Shown here piece after piece: positions 45,083 to 57,276 of a stretch of 64,000 nt of DNA (position 1 is the stretch's first letter; each line of letters starts with the position of its first letter). Under the pieces are notes generated by a model, which saw nothing but the letters and a program-made list of their open reading frames with translations, was not told the DNA's origin and did not search any database. The position numbers were made by a program, and so were the translations under genes. This stretch comes from Liquidambar formosana. Taxonomy: Eukaryota; Streptophyta; Magnoliopsida; Saxifragales; Altingiaceae. The stretch is taken from contig CM077831.1 of the NCBI GenBank assembly GCA_039720395.1, positions 35,375,067 to 35,439,066 on the forward strand, in the 5' to 3' direction.

Positions 45083-48000
45083 ATGGAGAAGAAGATGATG
45101 CCTAAGACGAAGATCGTGTGCACGTTGGGACCAGCATCCAGGTCGGTGGAGATGGCCGAGAAGCTGTTGAGAGCAGGGATGAACGTCGCCCGTTTCAACT
45201 TCTCCCACGGATCCCACGACTATCACCAGGAAACCCTCCACAATCTCAGGGCCGCCATGGACTCTACCGGTATCCTATGTGCTGTCATGCTTGATACCAA
45301 GGTCTCCTTCCCTCCCTCTAATTTATTTATTTATTTATTTTTTTCCTTCTTTTGTTTAATTTCTCCCCTTTGTGATTTTTCTGTCTTTCTTTTTTAATTC
45401 TTGTTATCTTGATGTTGATGTGATCTCTCTGATCCGGATTGGCCGGCTTGCTCGCTGGCTTCCTTAATTCATTGGTATTATATGTATCTCTTCTTGTTTG
45501 TTTGTTTGTTGGCTGGCCTTTTTGCCAAATGCCTTCCCTTTTGGTTTTTAACGATCTGCAATTTCGGGTATGACTGATGTTCTTGTCTTGGTTTTTGTTT
45601 TTTTCAATATTGGGGGGGGGGGTGTTGGGAGGCGGTGTTTGTCCTTTTCTTTCGTATATTTTCTACAATCGGTTTCCCATATATACTGTTGTGGCCCATG
45701 TTACGTGTGTCGGATTAATCTCTGTTGGGGGCTTCTTTTTCTGTTCCTGTCTTCTTCTGTTGTGGCCCATGTTACATGTGTCTCAGCTATTTGGTTCTTC
45801 TACCAATATATATATGGACACCACTAGCTACCAACCAACTCTGTGCGAGATATGCACACCTGGAACAACATCTTGTTTGTTGGAAGATAATTTCCAACTA
45901 ATGTCATCTTTGTGTTCATTTCGAGACAATTGTTTCTTGAAAATCAGGCTGAAATTCTTTCCTTACCACCTTTTTCCAACTCACACTTTTTGCCTAGACT
46001 ACATGTTTTAAGTAAACTCTCGTAACTGGGTTGCTATTGCACTCTGTTGCTAAATTACTTACTGCTAATGCATTTCCTTAGCATTTTTTTTTAATTTTAT
46101 TTTTTTATTGTGCATATAATGGAGGTGACTAGTTGGTAAAATCTTGAGCTTGGGCGTGCCCTTAAAATGCTGGGGTGTGCGTAGCCCAATATTGTCAACG
46201 TCCCTCACTACCAAAACCTTTAAACATGGCCATGTCTCTATGAATTTTTCAACACTTGTTAAAGTGGAATTGTCACATTTTGAAACCACCATTTTATCGG
46301 TCCCTTCCCCCCCAAACATAGAAACCGAATTGGGTTGCAACCAGTGGAGCTTCTTCACATTTTGTGCTAGGTGGTTTCCTTATGCCTGACTCCCATCCAT
46401 TTTCTGAGCTTGGGACTGCAATGCAATATCAGTAGTGGAGTGTCTTATCTATGTCGTGTAAGTGCATAATTGAAGGGCCAATTTGGAATTGTTAGTGTTT
46501 CAAGTTTCCTATTTCCTTTATTCGTTTGAGGAATTTTTTAAAACAGGCAGCTGTTTTGCCAAATGTTTAAAATAGTAGCATGTTTCTTAACCACAACCAT
46601 AACCTGTTAACACGTAACGGCCAAATAACATTTGGAGTTGGTGATGGTGATGGTGGCAGTGAGAGGGGCGTGATGGTGGCAGGAGAGGTGGTCTGGCAGA
46701 TACTTTTGGTGATAATGCAAGCCTCGGTCAGGATGTGATTTTTTCCTTTTTTGGTCCTTTTTTGTTTTATTTTATTTTATCTTTTGTGAAATTCGCACCC
46801 CCTTTCCTCTAATTGTTCTGTTTGTGCAATTCTAAAATGTGAACATGTTGTAAGAAGTGCACCCAAATGGGCCATCACTGATGGGGCTGAAAGCGCAGTT
46901 CAGTGGTATTGAACCTTATGATAGCTGGTTCTTTGTTCCTTTTATTTCAGAGTACTGAAATGAATGTAGTCTTTTTTGTGATGCTCAATTGAGCCATCTC
47001 TCTCTTTTTTCTATTTTGGCTAAGTAATCGAGCCATCTCTGGTGGCATAGGCGGAGCCGGAGGGGCCTTTGGGGGCACGTGCCCCCACTGGCTCAACCAA
47101 GGTTTTTTTTTTTTTTTTTGAGAATATTACCACTTGATGAATATTTCTCAATATAATGCCAAAAAGAGAAAGATAGTAGTCATTTTAAAGAATATTTACA
47201 GTCAATTTGAAATAAGTTGACAACAATATCTTTTTTTGGTATTAAATTGGAAAACGATTACTAAAAAGTAATTTTTTTAAAAAAAAGGCTTTCTAGAGCT
47301 TTTAGTTCTCAATTCCCACTTCACAAAATCATAGCACAATGCCTCCATTGGAGATAAATCCTGGCTCTACCCCTGTCTGGTGGCAAGCTTTCGGATCTTT
47401 AGACTAATCTCTTATATCAATTTCAAAACAAAGAAAATGTGTGGAATTTTCTCATGTTTCATTTCATTTGCAATTTCACAGGGTCCAGAAATTCGAACTG
47501 GGTTTTTGAAGGATGGCAAACCCATTCATTTGAATCAGGGTCAGGAGATCGCCATATCAACTGATTATAGCATAAAGGGTGATGAGAACATGATTTGCAT
47601 GAGCTACAAAAAGTTGGCTGAGGACGTAAAGCCAGATAGTGTGATACTCTGTGCAGATGGCACAATCACATTTACTGTTCTATCTTGTGACAAAGAATTA
47701 GGTTTGGTTCGATGCCGCTGTGAGAACTCTGCTGTTCTTGGCGAGCGGAAGAATGTCAATCTTCCAGGGGTCATTGTGGATCTCCCAACTTTGACAGAGA
47801 AAGACAAGGAAGACATTTTAGAGTGGGGAGTTCCAAATAAAATCGACATGATCGCTTTGTCATTTGTTCGCAAAGGTTCAGACCTTGTGGAGGTTCGGAA
47901 GCTGCTGGGACATCACGCAAAGAGTATCCTTCTCATGTCAAAGGTTTGTAGTTAGATGTTATTTTATTGGCAATGCTGCATGCTGCGAGAAATCAGTATT

Positions 48001-49167
48001 TCAGAACCAAACTTTTTACTTGTTTTTCCTAGCTTAGTAAAAATTGGCAACTCTTAACCATTTGCTTTTTGGAGTTACTTGGGATCCGGGTAAATATCAT
48101 GGAAGTCAAAAATTAGAGAATTCATTTTAGGAGAAGAAATGCATGCTTAACAGAAAAAAAGTATGTCAAACTGAAGTTAGTTGGAATGATTCGGAAGTTG
48201 ACAAAAGTATGAAATTATTTTGGACGTTGCAATACTAGCTAGAACTTGTAAAGACAATCACAGCATTTTTAAGTTATATTAATTATTTCCATTTATGGTG
48301 AGCTTTACAATCACAGCATTTTTAAGTAACATTAATTATTTCCATTTATGGTAGGTTGAAAACCAAGAAGGGGTGGCGAATTTTGATGAAATCCTTGCAA
48401 ATTCAGATGCATTTATGGTGGCGCGAGGTGACCTTGGAATGGAAATTCCTATTGAAAAGATATTCTTGGCACAGAAGGTGATGATCTACAAGTGTAATTT
48501 TCAAGGAAAACCTGTGGTCACGGCAACCCAGATGTTGGAATCCATGATCAAATCCCCTAGGCCAACTCGAGCTGAAGCCACTGATGTTGCCAATGCAGTT
48601 CTAGATGGCACAGACTGTGTGATGCTAAGTGGCGAAACAGCTGCTGGAGCTTACCCAGAACTTGCAGTCCAGACCATGGCTAAAATTTGCATAGAAGCAG
48701 AAAACACGCTCAACTATGGGGATGTCTTCAAAAGGATAATGGAAAATGCACCAGTGCCCATGAGCCCATTAGAGAGCATGGCTTCTTCTGCAGTCAGAAC
48801 AGCCAACTCAGCAAAAGCTGCTCTTATATTGGTCCTAACCAGAGGAGGAAGCACTGCAAAATTGGTGGCCAAGTACAGGCCAGGCATGCCTATTTTGTCT
48901 GTGGTTGTCCCCGAGTTAAAGACAGATTCCTTTGATTGGTCATGCAGTGACGAAGCTCCAGCAAGGCATAGCCTTATTTTTCGGGGGTTGGTTCCTGTCT
49001 TAAGTGCAGGATCTGCTAGGGCTTCTCATACAGAGTCGACAGAAGAAGCATTGGAATTTGCCATTCAACATGCCAAGGCAAAGGGACTCTGCAAGGATGG
49101 AGATTCGGTGGTGGCTCTGCACCGAGATGGGTCGGCATCTGTGATCAAAATCTTAACTGTGAAATGA
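45083..49167 (+). CDS. Pyruvate kinase, cytosolic isozyme
   Basis: It converts phosphoenolpyruvate and ADP to pyruvate and ATP, the last step of glycolysis. Three exons, 45083-45301, 47482-47943 and 48355-49167, are all phase 0 and give 497 aa, close to the usual plant cytosolic length. There is no transit peptide: the protein starts MEKKMMPKTKIVCTLGPASR. Visible signatures are NFSHGSHDYH and the MLDTK|GPEIRTG junction in the first barrel strands, followed by the B domain. Exon 3 begins with VENQEG, then DAFMVARGDLGMEIPIEK (catalytic/Mg2+ and K+ binding region), ATQMLESMIKSPRPTRAE and GETAAG. The C domain ends KILTVK. Intron 1 (2.2 kb) carries a hAT MITE, and intron 2 ends in a small tandem duplication. 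I chose the ATG at 45083 because homologues begin here. It resembles Arabidopsis AT5G56350/AT4G26390. Confidence 0.96.
47046..47375. mobile_element. hAT MITE, 330 bp, copy 2 (pyruvate kinase intron 1)
   Basis: This is the same family and orientation as 37577-37908. It has TIRs CATAGGCGGAGCCGG and, inverted, CAGGGGTAGAGCCAGG. The exact 8-bp duplication TCTGGTGG lies at 47038-47045 and 47376-47383. It lies about 100 bp before exon 2. Confidence 0.9.
48253..48355 (+). repeat. Tandem duplication at the intron 2 acceptor of pyruvate kinase
   Basis: A unit of about 54 bp (ACAATCACAGCATTTTTAAG ... TTATTTCCATTTATGGT) occurs twice, back to back. The second copy ends TATGGTAG at the authentic acceptor. 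The first ends TATGGTGAG, offering a weak upstream AG. Confidence 0.8.
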
Positions 49168-50603
49168 TTATCTTTATGGGTTTCTTCCTCGTCACCTGGG
49201 GGTGGGGGTTGCTGTGGTTACTCAGGATGAGAGAAATATACTTTTGATTTGCCAGCCTGTTTCGTTTTTGGATGAGAATACCTTTCAGTTATGATTAACA
49301 TGTTTTGTCGAGAATTTCTTCATTTGAAAAAAAATATTTGTATGTTTTGTCGAGAATCCTGACTGGGGGCTTTGATCTTCAAATATTTACCCCAGTTCGA
49401 TCTTTTTTCCCCTAATGAACAGCTATTGTTCTTTGCTATTACCTAAACAGGCAGACAGGCAGTGTGATTCTGGGCTACTGTATGGCTAACATTTTGAATG
49501 ACAGTACTTTCCCTACTTTTGATTGTAAAAACATATCAAAGTGAGTGAGGTGATTATAGGAAAGTAGTGTAGTCCTTTCACTGGATGGGTAAACTCTGTC
49601 CAGGGAAGCATCAAGAAAATGTATGGAAAGTTGGAAACCTAAATTTGAATAGGGCTGGCTTAATGGTAGGGAAAATTTTATACCAGATAGTCGGTTTTTC
49701 ACAGTTAGGGAAGTAGGAGGGGATTTTGGACAAGTATGGCCTAAACTCGCAAAAAGTCGCCTAACCTGACCTAAGAAAATGCCCAATAGAAGTTTTTGAC
49801 TTCTGATTCCACCACCCACCAAATCAAAATCCATTTTCAAGCTACCTTGAACAATTGAGTCTCTCAACATCAATGTATTTACCCAACAAAACATAATAAT
49901 TTAAGCAAAAAATGAAAATAAAACATCTGAGATAAGGCCATTAACACAATCTCAACGTAAAATTCAAGTAGGCAAAAGGCATATTCGTCTCAGCCAGGTC
50001 TTCCGGGTCACACAAAGCATCTGTTTTTTCCTCTATGTTTTCAACTCGCTGGGCATAGTTGCTCAGGTGGCCGGTGTTCCTTAAAGATGTGAAATTGAAA
50101 CCTATTTTCCAAGTCACATTCAAAAAATAATATAAAAAGACAAAATTTTCTAATCTCCGTTAAGTTCTATAAATTCAACATCTTCCAGTTTGTACATTAA
50201 TGGGAATGAGTCGGATAGCACATGGGCTCCTCTCCAGTCCATTTCAGATGGCTCCCCTTCCTATTGTTAATTACTACCAAATCAAACAAGCAGCAGACAG
50301 TCCATCCACCATTTACAATGCTGTTGAATATTTCAAAACAGCCACGCCCCACACATTGGAGGAAAATAGAAATTATTATACAAAGTAGACTAGTAGGTGA
50401 GATAGCAGTAGCAGTAGCAGTAGCAGTAGCAGTGATACCCCTAACAAAGACTAAAAAAAAAGATGTACAGGAACACACACAGATGAAAACACAATTTGCT
50501 CCTTCAAGATTCCGATTCAGTAAGATAATATGTACACAGCAGAGGAGAACATCCAAACAACATATAGATAAAAAAGGAACACATATAACTCGTGAAAATA
50601 TAC
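49168..50603. other. Converging 3' regions of pyruvate kinase and the RING gene
   Basis: The two genes are tail to tail here. ORFs at 49475-49894 and 49941-50123 (minus) show no family features or splice structure. The (CAG/TAGCAG)n run at 50404-50433 lies in the likely 3'UTR of the RING gene. Confidence 0.45.
50404..50433. repeat. GCAGTA hexanucleotide repeat
   Basis: About five units of GCAGTA in the presumed RING-gene 3'UTR. Confidence 0.85.
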
Positions 50604-51761
50604 TCAATTCTCATCTGTATGAGAAGCACCTCCTTGGGCACTTGACGATGACGAGGAGGAGGAGGAGGAGGAGGAGGTTGTGGACGAGGAAGAATTTCCG
50701 CCACCACTTTGAGACCCCGAGAATGAAAAGATACCACGCCACGGGATGGAAAATCTTCTCCCACTCCCATTTCTTCCATCTCCACCTTCCTCTTCACCAC
50801 CATTAGGTCCACTACTATTAGGTCCATCACCATTATCATTGCCATTATCACTCTCCCTCCTGTTACTGTTACTGTTACTGTTATTGTTACCATTAATGCT
50901 ACTCCTTGACCCATCTGAATCGAGTTTAGACTCGTCGGCAGGCATCTGAAACCTGCAAACTGGACAAGAACTATGGAGTTCCAGCCATGGCAAGATACAT
51001 CCACTATGGAATTTATGCTTACAAGGCATCTCCTTGGCTTCGGCGCCAATCTTGAAATCATCCAAACACACTGCACACTGCAAATTTTCCTTAATCATCA
51101 CAGTGGGCATGGCTTCGATTGCCTCTTTTTGCGCGGGCGGAGTCCCGTATCTGTTGGGATCATTTTCAGCCAAATGTTGCAGCAACAAATCTAAACCAGG
51201 TCCTATAAAGTAGTCACCCAGTGAGCCAGGGTTTTGATTCTGGTTATGACCTTGATTCGAATCGTAAGAACCCTGAACGATGATAGTCTGATTGAAAGGA
51301 TTTATTAGAATTACCCGCTCTCTATCCCTGACGGTCTCGGAATTCTCAGATGATTCAGATGCCATCCCAGCTCGTATACCTTGGAGTAGCTGGAGAATAG
51401 TAGCTGAGCTCCTCCTCCTCCGCCGGATGAAAGATTCAAGCTCCCGATCTAGTTCAGTTTCTGCCCCATGGCGTGCCTCGCCATCATCATCATCGTCATT
51501 GTCATCCTCACCATCTAAATCTTGTCGCCTAAATCGTCGGCGACGACGGGGATTACCCATCATGCCTAGCAAGATTGGAGCCCAAAGGGAGAGGGCTCGA
51601 TCGGATCCGAAATCGGAATCAATGTCTTGACTGTCCCTTGTACTGCTATCAATTTCTTCGACGAATCCGCCCTGACAGAGGGGGCATTTGAGCTCTACTT
51701 CCATGATGGGGGGGTGCACCGTTTGATTGCACGCGTGACACCAATACGTAGCTTCATCCAT
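50604..51761 (-). CDS. RING-H2 E3 ubiquitin ligase with N-terminal zinc ribbon (ATCRT1/RING1-like)
   Basis: It transfers ubiquitin from an E2 to substrates; targets are unknown from sequence. The coding region is one exon of 385 aa, starting at MDEATYWCHACNQTV. The frame runs further upstream, but those codons lie in the leader intron. Visible features: N-terminal zinc ribbon (C8, C11, C26, C29); Arg patch and Asp/Glu run (about 72-93); helix with ESFIRRRRRSSATILQLLQG; the family motif DYFIGPGLDLLLQHLAENDP just before the RING; RING-H2 of C3H2C3 type at 229-269 (CAVC ... CKHKFHSGC ... CPVC); then an Asn/Ser/Gly-rich tail with a poly-Ser run. The leader intron is 51788-52662 (donor GTAACA, acceptor ACAG). 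It most resembles Arabidopsis AT5G56340/AT4G26400. Confidence 0.92.
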   Translation of the reverse strand: MDEATYWCHACNQTVHPPIMEVELKCPLCQGGFVEEIDSSTRDSQDIDSDFGSDRALSLWAPILLGMMGNPRRRRRFRRQDLDGEDDNDDDDDGEARHGAETELDRELESFIRRRRRSSATILQLLQGIRAGMASESSENSETVRDRERVILINPFNQTIIVQGSYDSNQGHNQNQNPGSLGDYFIGPGLDLLLQHLAENDPNRYGTPPAQKEAIEAMPTVMIKENLQCAVCLDDFKIGAEAKEMPCKHKFHSGCILPWLELHSSCPVCRFQMPADESKLDSDGSRSSINGNNNSNSNSNRRESDNGNDNGDGPNSSGPNGGEEEGGDGRNGSGRRFSIPWRGIFSFSGSQSGGGNSSSSTTSSSSSSSSSSSSAQGGASHTDEN

Positions 51762-51787
51762 CTTCTTCTCTCCACAACCTTTTGTCT

Positions 51788-52662
51788 CTGTCAGAGAAAC
51801 AAAGCAGAGTATATCAAATATACATACATATATATATATAAAACCTGACAAAACCACACTTGCCACCTCTAAATCACATGAAAATGACTAAGATTTTCCA
51901 TATCTTTAGAGATTCGCCTGAGTCAACACCACCTTCAATCAAGAACAATTAAAAGAAAAACCACAGCCACAAAAATTCCTATTTTTTATTTTTAGAAAAG
52001 CCAAAAAAAAAAAAATGAAAAAGGAAAAAAGAAGCTCCTCTTGGAAATTAAAGAAGGGAACCCAAAAGTCTGATAATCCAACAACCAGGAAATCAGAGAT
52101 CAGCTTGGGGGAACCCACAAAGAAAAATGTAAGAAGTATGAATAATAAGAGCCTCTGCCCAGAAAAGAGGAATTTAGACAGAAACAAATACGAGATTAAC
52201 GTTTCCATTTTATGAATACATGGGGATCATACACAAACATAAATATATATGTTTTTTTTCCTTACCAAAAAGCAGAATAAGCAAATCAACAGAAAGATGG
52301 GAAGAAAGAAGACTGAACAGCAACGGAAGAGCATGAAAAATGAGCCGCAAATCCAGAAGGACAGAAAGAAAATTGCAAAAGAAAGAGGTAGGGGATTGAA
52401 AATTAAATGAAACAACCGAACCATCTGGAATCATTTATCAATCAATCTATCTATCCATCATCATCATCATCATCCCTCCCCCTTCTTAAGTTTGACACAA
52501 CACCCATATCAATTTTCAATATAAACACATAATATTCTTAACAATCACAGAACTAACATGTTTGACACGCAATCTCATTTCACAATTACAGCTGCCCTTC
52601 ATTTTTCAATAACAATTACTCCAAAAACACCCGAGAACGATTCAAAAAGTCAGAAATGTTAC
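51788..52662 (-). other. 5'UTR intron of the RING gene (predicted)
   Basis: On the minus strand the donor GTAACATT begins at 52662, and the acceptor TCTCTGACAG ends at 51788, 26 nt upstream of the ATG. The upstream leader exon (about 52663-52800) carries a GA repeat on the minus strand. Based on splice signals only. Confidence 0.55.
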
Positions 52663-52829
52663 CCCAATTTTTTTCTTAGGGCTACGGAATCTGTGGGATT
52701 ACAACGGTGGAGGTGGTGGCAGCGGCGGCGATGCAAAGATGTTCCCTTGGAAGAAATGGGTAAAGTCTGAGAGACAGAAAGGACAACGAGACCGCGTCTT
52801 CTTCTCTCTCTCTCTCTCTCTCTTAATTA

Positions 52830-53532
52830 TCTCTATTCAACTTTAAATTAAGTATTTTATGTTTTGTAGTAATTGTTGAATGAAATCAATCAGTTTTTTA
52901 AGCCTCAGTTCCTTTTCTGCGACGCGTATGCGGTGGCACTCTATCCTTCTTTTTTTTTCTTTTTTCTTAATTTGCCAGTAAATAAAAAATTCAGAGAGCG
53001 TTCCTATCGGGTATTCAATATCCCCAATATACCCTTTTCTTCCCACACACACCAAAAATAAAAAAATATAATAAAATCCATTGAAAAAATATAATAAAAA
53101 TAAGTGGGAGAGATGGAGAGAGGGCAGTGATATGGTGAGTGACAGTTTTCCGTCAGAGAGATGAGAGACGCTGTGAGGCTTCAAAATGGCCACGTCATCA
53201 TATGAGCACAACCACAATTATTAATAAAGGGTTTTCTTAATATGTTAAACTATAATTAATAGTCAACTAGTGAATGGGAAAATGTGTTTTTATAGTTTTT
53301 TAAATAATTTTCATCATTTACAATGTATTTTCATCATTTCTAATACAATAATTGAATTATTAATTGTAGTTTAATATGTGTCTTCTTTAGGGTACACGTT
53401 TAGAAAACCCATTAATAAATACTTTAAAAATCTCAGTTGCACCAAAAATTGATTCTCATGAAGGGAATCATATCCTTTCGTGGACGGACGCATCCAAAGG
53501 CATTTTCAGTTTATTTATTCTATAAAATAAAC
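52830..53532. other. Intergenic, no gene
   Basis: This is AT-rich DNA upstream of the RING gene. The minus-strand ORF 52843-53217 shows no family features. Confidence 0.4.
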
Positions 53533-54080
53533 AATATTCCCTTTTATGAAGGTTATTTTTTACAATACTATTATAATCTAGTAGCATTTGTTTTACTGAG
53601 TGATTTTAGATTTAAATTTATAGAAAAACATTGATATCTATTTGTTAATACTAAGAGAGTTTGGGGTTTAAAAAAAAAAATGTCATTTTCTCATTTGGGA
53701 TTCTCTCATATTGTTTGTTCATTTTAAAAAGCTAAATCATAAATTTTTTGAATATATTATCATTTATTATATCAAAAATTACTTTTAATATTCCCTTCTA
53801 TGAAAGTCATTTTTGACAATAGCATTATAGTCTAATAGCATTTGTTTTATTGAGTGATTCCAGATTTAAATTTATAGAAAAACATTGATATCCATTTGTT
53901 ACTATTAAGAGAGTTTGGGGTAAGAATAAATTCTGTCAATTGTACAAAAAAATTAAAAAAAAAAAAAAAGGGTTCATTTTCTCATTTGGGATTCTCTCTC
54001 ATATTGTCTGTTCATTTTAAAAAGCTAAATCATAAATTTTTTGAATATATTATCATTTATTATATTAAGAATTACTTTCA
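53533..54080. repeat. Tandem duplication, units of about 254 and 294 bp
   Basis: Unit 1 (53533-53786) and unit 2 (53787-54080) share TTGTTTTACTGAGTGATT-type sequence, AGATTTAAATTTATAGAAAA, GGGATTCTCTC and AAAAAGCTAAATCATAAATT. Unit 2 carries an extra insert of about 40 bp with an A-run. It is non-coding. Confidence 0.85.
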
Positions 54081-57000
54081 ACATAAAACCAAATCCAAAA
54101 TAATACTTCAAAGGTATTTTTGAGAAGAAAAAATTTAGTAAGTGATAGGTATGATTTTTCTTAAAAGGGGTAATAGGTTAATATTAGTCATGCACAAATG
54201 AAAAATGATTAAAATGCTTAAAAGTTCTGTCTAAATCTTTATATTCAAATGACAAAACAATATCCACATCAATCCAATATGAGCCAGCATTTTGCTAGTG
54301 AAAAATTTTAATCAATTAAATTAACTGGCATGCCATTGGGCAGGAGGTTTGAGCATTATAGCATTCCTCATTTACCGATTTGCCCATTCTGGGTGGTTTG
54401 CACTTTGCAGATAGCATTGGGATGGAAACCACTTCACAATTTCACATCCCTTCCCAGTCCCTGGTGTGTGGGGTCCTAATGATGAGTGCATTCGTCCATT
54501 TCCCCCATCACTCACTGTCAACAACCCACCCACGCTCACTCCCCTTTCACGCACCCACTTGGTAATTTCCCCTACTTTCATTTATTTGTTTGACATGATA
54601 TTTTAGGCAGACAACTAATGAGGACGGGATTATTTGTGGTCCATAAATGAGGCAGTGTGTGGTTATAAAAAAATAAAAAATATGTGGTCCGAAACTGGGG
54701 AAATACCAATGCATTTTCTTATTAGGAGTAAATGCCAAAGAAGAAGCTTTGACTATCAATTTATCTTTGTTTATAATAGTTTATAGTAAAGTTAATAGTC
54801 AATTTGTTATAAGTTAATAATCAGAAGAATTACTGTGAAAAAATGGAATGCATGGGTAATTTCTCCAAAACTGGGAAAAACAAAAGAAAAAAAAGACCAT
54901 GTTTATAATGTTTCTTCGTTGATCTCAAAAGAAGTAATCAAAACATTCAAATGTTTCTTTTTATTTGGGATTTTTTTAATATGAGCTCTTACGGGTATAT
55001 GCTAAATTACAATTAATGAATTAATTATTACATAAAAAATGATAAAATATATAAAAAACGATGGAAGTTACTTGAAAAAAAGTGTTAATGCTTAAAAAAT
55101 TGTATAAACATATTTTTCCACACAATGATTACCACACGTCCAGAAAACCTTTTTAATTTTTTTTTGGTAAGTTTGTTTTTACAACTGTGTCATTAATAAA
55201 TGGTTAAATCAAATCGAAATCAATAAACTCAACGTTTTCTTTAGTTTTACTACGCTTGACTTGATGCTATTAGGGCCACAGGTTTACATATTTTTGATTG
55301 ATTCCATCAAACAAGTATATACTCAACTAAATTAAGCGAAGTAATGAATTCATCTAATTGAATTTTTCCTTCAAACTCTGGTAATACTGAATTCAACATC
55401 ATCATCTCCCTCCACAAAGTGTGGATTCGACAGTTTGTCTTCCCGTTGCCACCTTACTGCTAACACGACAACGCTTCCATCTGTTGCAGTAATCGGGCCA
55501 CGTCCTCGCAGTTGTACACGTCCTTCGGATGCGCTTCTCGACCCATAGTATGTCCACCTCTCTTAGGCATGACTAGGAACAAGAAGAGCGCTCTGATACA
55601 GTTAAAAATTGTGTTTGACAAACTCACCAATAATAGCAACCTACCACTACCGTCTTGATTACAATTCGATGGAAGCAGTTGAGCACTAATCTGTGAAACA
55701 ATTTTTTACTATACTTTAACACGCAACCCTCGAGTCTAGTAGTATCAAATATCTTTCACCGAAAACATTTTATCATAGCATCCCCCATCTAAGATAGAAG
55801 TAATTGACTTTTGGCAGTCCTTGTTCCATGAAGATGGAAGGAAGCCCTAGCATCCCCCTTTTTATTTTTACTATTTAAAAGGAGAAAAAAAAGAAAAAAA
55901 AAAATCATATGAAAGCGAAGAAAAAGGTCATTAAAACTCATTATGAGACTGGAAAACGAAAATATGGACATGCTCCCACATGATATCATGACGCTACCTG
56001 TACAGCTCTTTGTGACTGTTACTTGCTGCAACGTACACAAAAATAAAGTCCCTTTTTTTTATTTATTATTGTTTCTTTGAAGTGCTCATGCATCATGCTG
56101 CTCATTTAGACATGGAGGTTTGATTGATAACCACGAGAGAGGTCCACCTTTTCTAACCCCTTTAGCTTCTCCCAAATACCTTAAAAACTCAAAAACCCAT
56201 CTACTCTCAACCTCAACCTCAACCACCACCACCACCACCAAACAACACCGCACACACAAACACCCCACCCCACTCCCCCCCACCAAAGAAATAAATAAAT
56301 AAATAAAAAGCGCCAAACTAGGCTGGAAAAAGAAAAAAAAAAATTTACAGCAACTTCCTCACTGAAAAAGTTATAATAAAATATCTTGAGAGAGTATCAG
56401 CGGGAGCATTTAAGTGCAAATCGAGCAAACTATCCACGAACCTAGAGAAGAGAATCTTCCTATGGCCCTCATAGTCTAATACTAAAGAAAGAGAGGGGGA
56501 AGGGGGGGCTACACATCCCCACTGTCAAATTAATTACCCTTTGTTTTATCATGAATCAAACAATTCGTGGTAAAAAGACATCTTGTGCCATGATTTGTAA
56601 ATTAATTATCTCAAAATTCTACAGCGTCAATTGTACCTACCCACGACCCACTAGAAATCAGAATGTCTAGCTGGCTTTAGAATTCTACTCCGCTAGAAAT
56701 CTCAGTAATATTTTATGACCCTGCAAGAAAAGGACCTGTTCTGGCATTGTAAAGGGCATCCGTTGTGGCAATGGAAACGCATCAAACTGGGCTCTCTATC
56801 CAAAATGGCTCTGCTAATTCAACCTAGACCCAGCCTGCCAATTCAGTGCCTTGCATGTCATTCCGCACTGCAAATTGCTTGTGTGCACAGCCAATGCGCC
56901 AATGTGACAAAATGTCCAAGAAAGCGCCCATGCACTCCTCAGTCCTCACCTGCATGTTAGACCGGGTTCTGATACAACAACTGACCCAGGATGGCATTCT

Positions 57001-57276
57001 TGGCGTAATGCCACATAAAATATTGATATACTGCCTTCACAGATAGCAAAACCTTTGACATTATCATAACCCTCACAGGTAAACCGGACATGTGGTTCTC
57101 TTTCTCACTTTAATTAAGATGGGCAGCATTTTTATCCTGGAAAAGAATGGCCAAAAATGGGCAACTGTACAGAGCCCACTCCCGTACACAACCTAGACGC
57201 ATGTAAATAAAACTCAAAGCAACAGTTGGAGGAGTGGATATCGAGCAGAAACATGCCATACATGGCATACTCCAAG
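54081..57276. other. Intergenic, apart from a gypsy relic
   Basis: No gene. A (CCA)n run at 56222-56240 and (AAAT)n at 56287-56310 underlie short ORFs there. The ORF 56715-56960 is not supported by any family feature. Confidence 0.45.
55435..55605 (-). mobile_element. LTR-retrotransposon relic: primer-binding site and gag start
   Basis: On the minus strand TGTATCAGAGCGC (about 55589-55601) resembles the initiator-Met tRNA primer-binding site TGGTATCAGAGC. It is followed 20 nt later by an ATG (55568-55570) and a short frame beginning MPKRGGHTMGREAH, rich in basic residues like a Ty3/gypsy gag start. It meets a TAG after 36 codons. No LTR or pol is seen nearby, so this is a small decayed fragment. 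Confidence 0.4.

Noticed and set aside
49475..49894. Minus-strand ORF of 139 codons
   Set aside because: No family feature, promoter or splice signals. It lies in the converging 3' region of two genes.
50222..50806. Plus-strand ORF of 194 codons
   Set aside because: It overlaps the RING gene 3'UTR and coding region and is made of repeats (VAVAVA, RRRRRR) from the GCAGTA and GAG runs.
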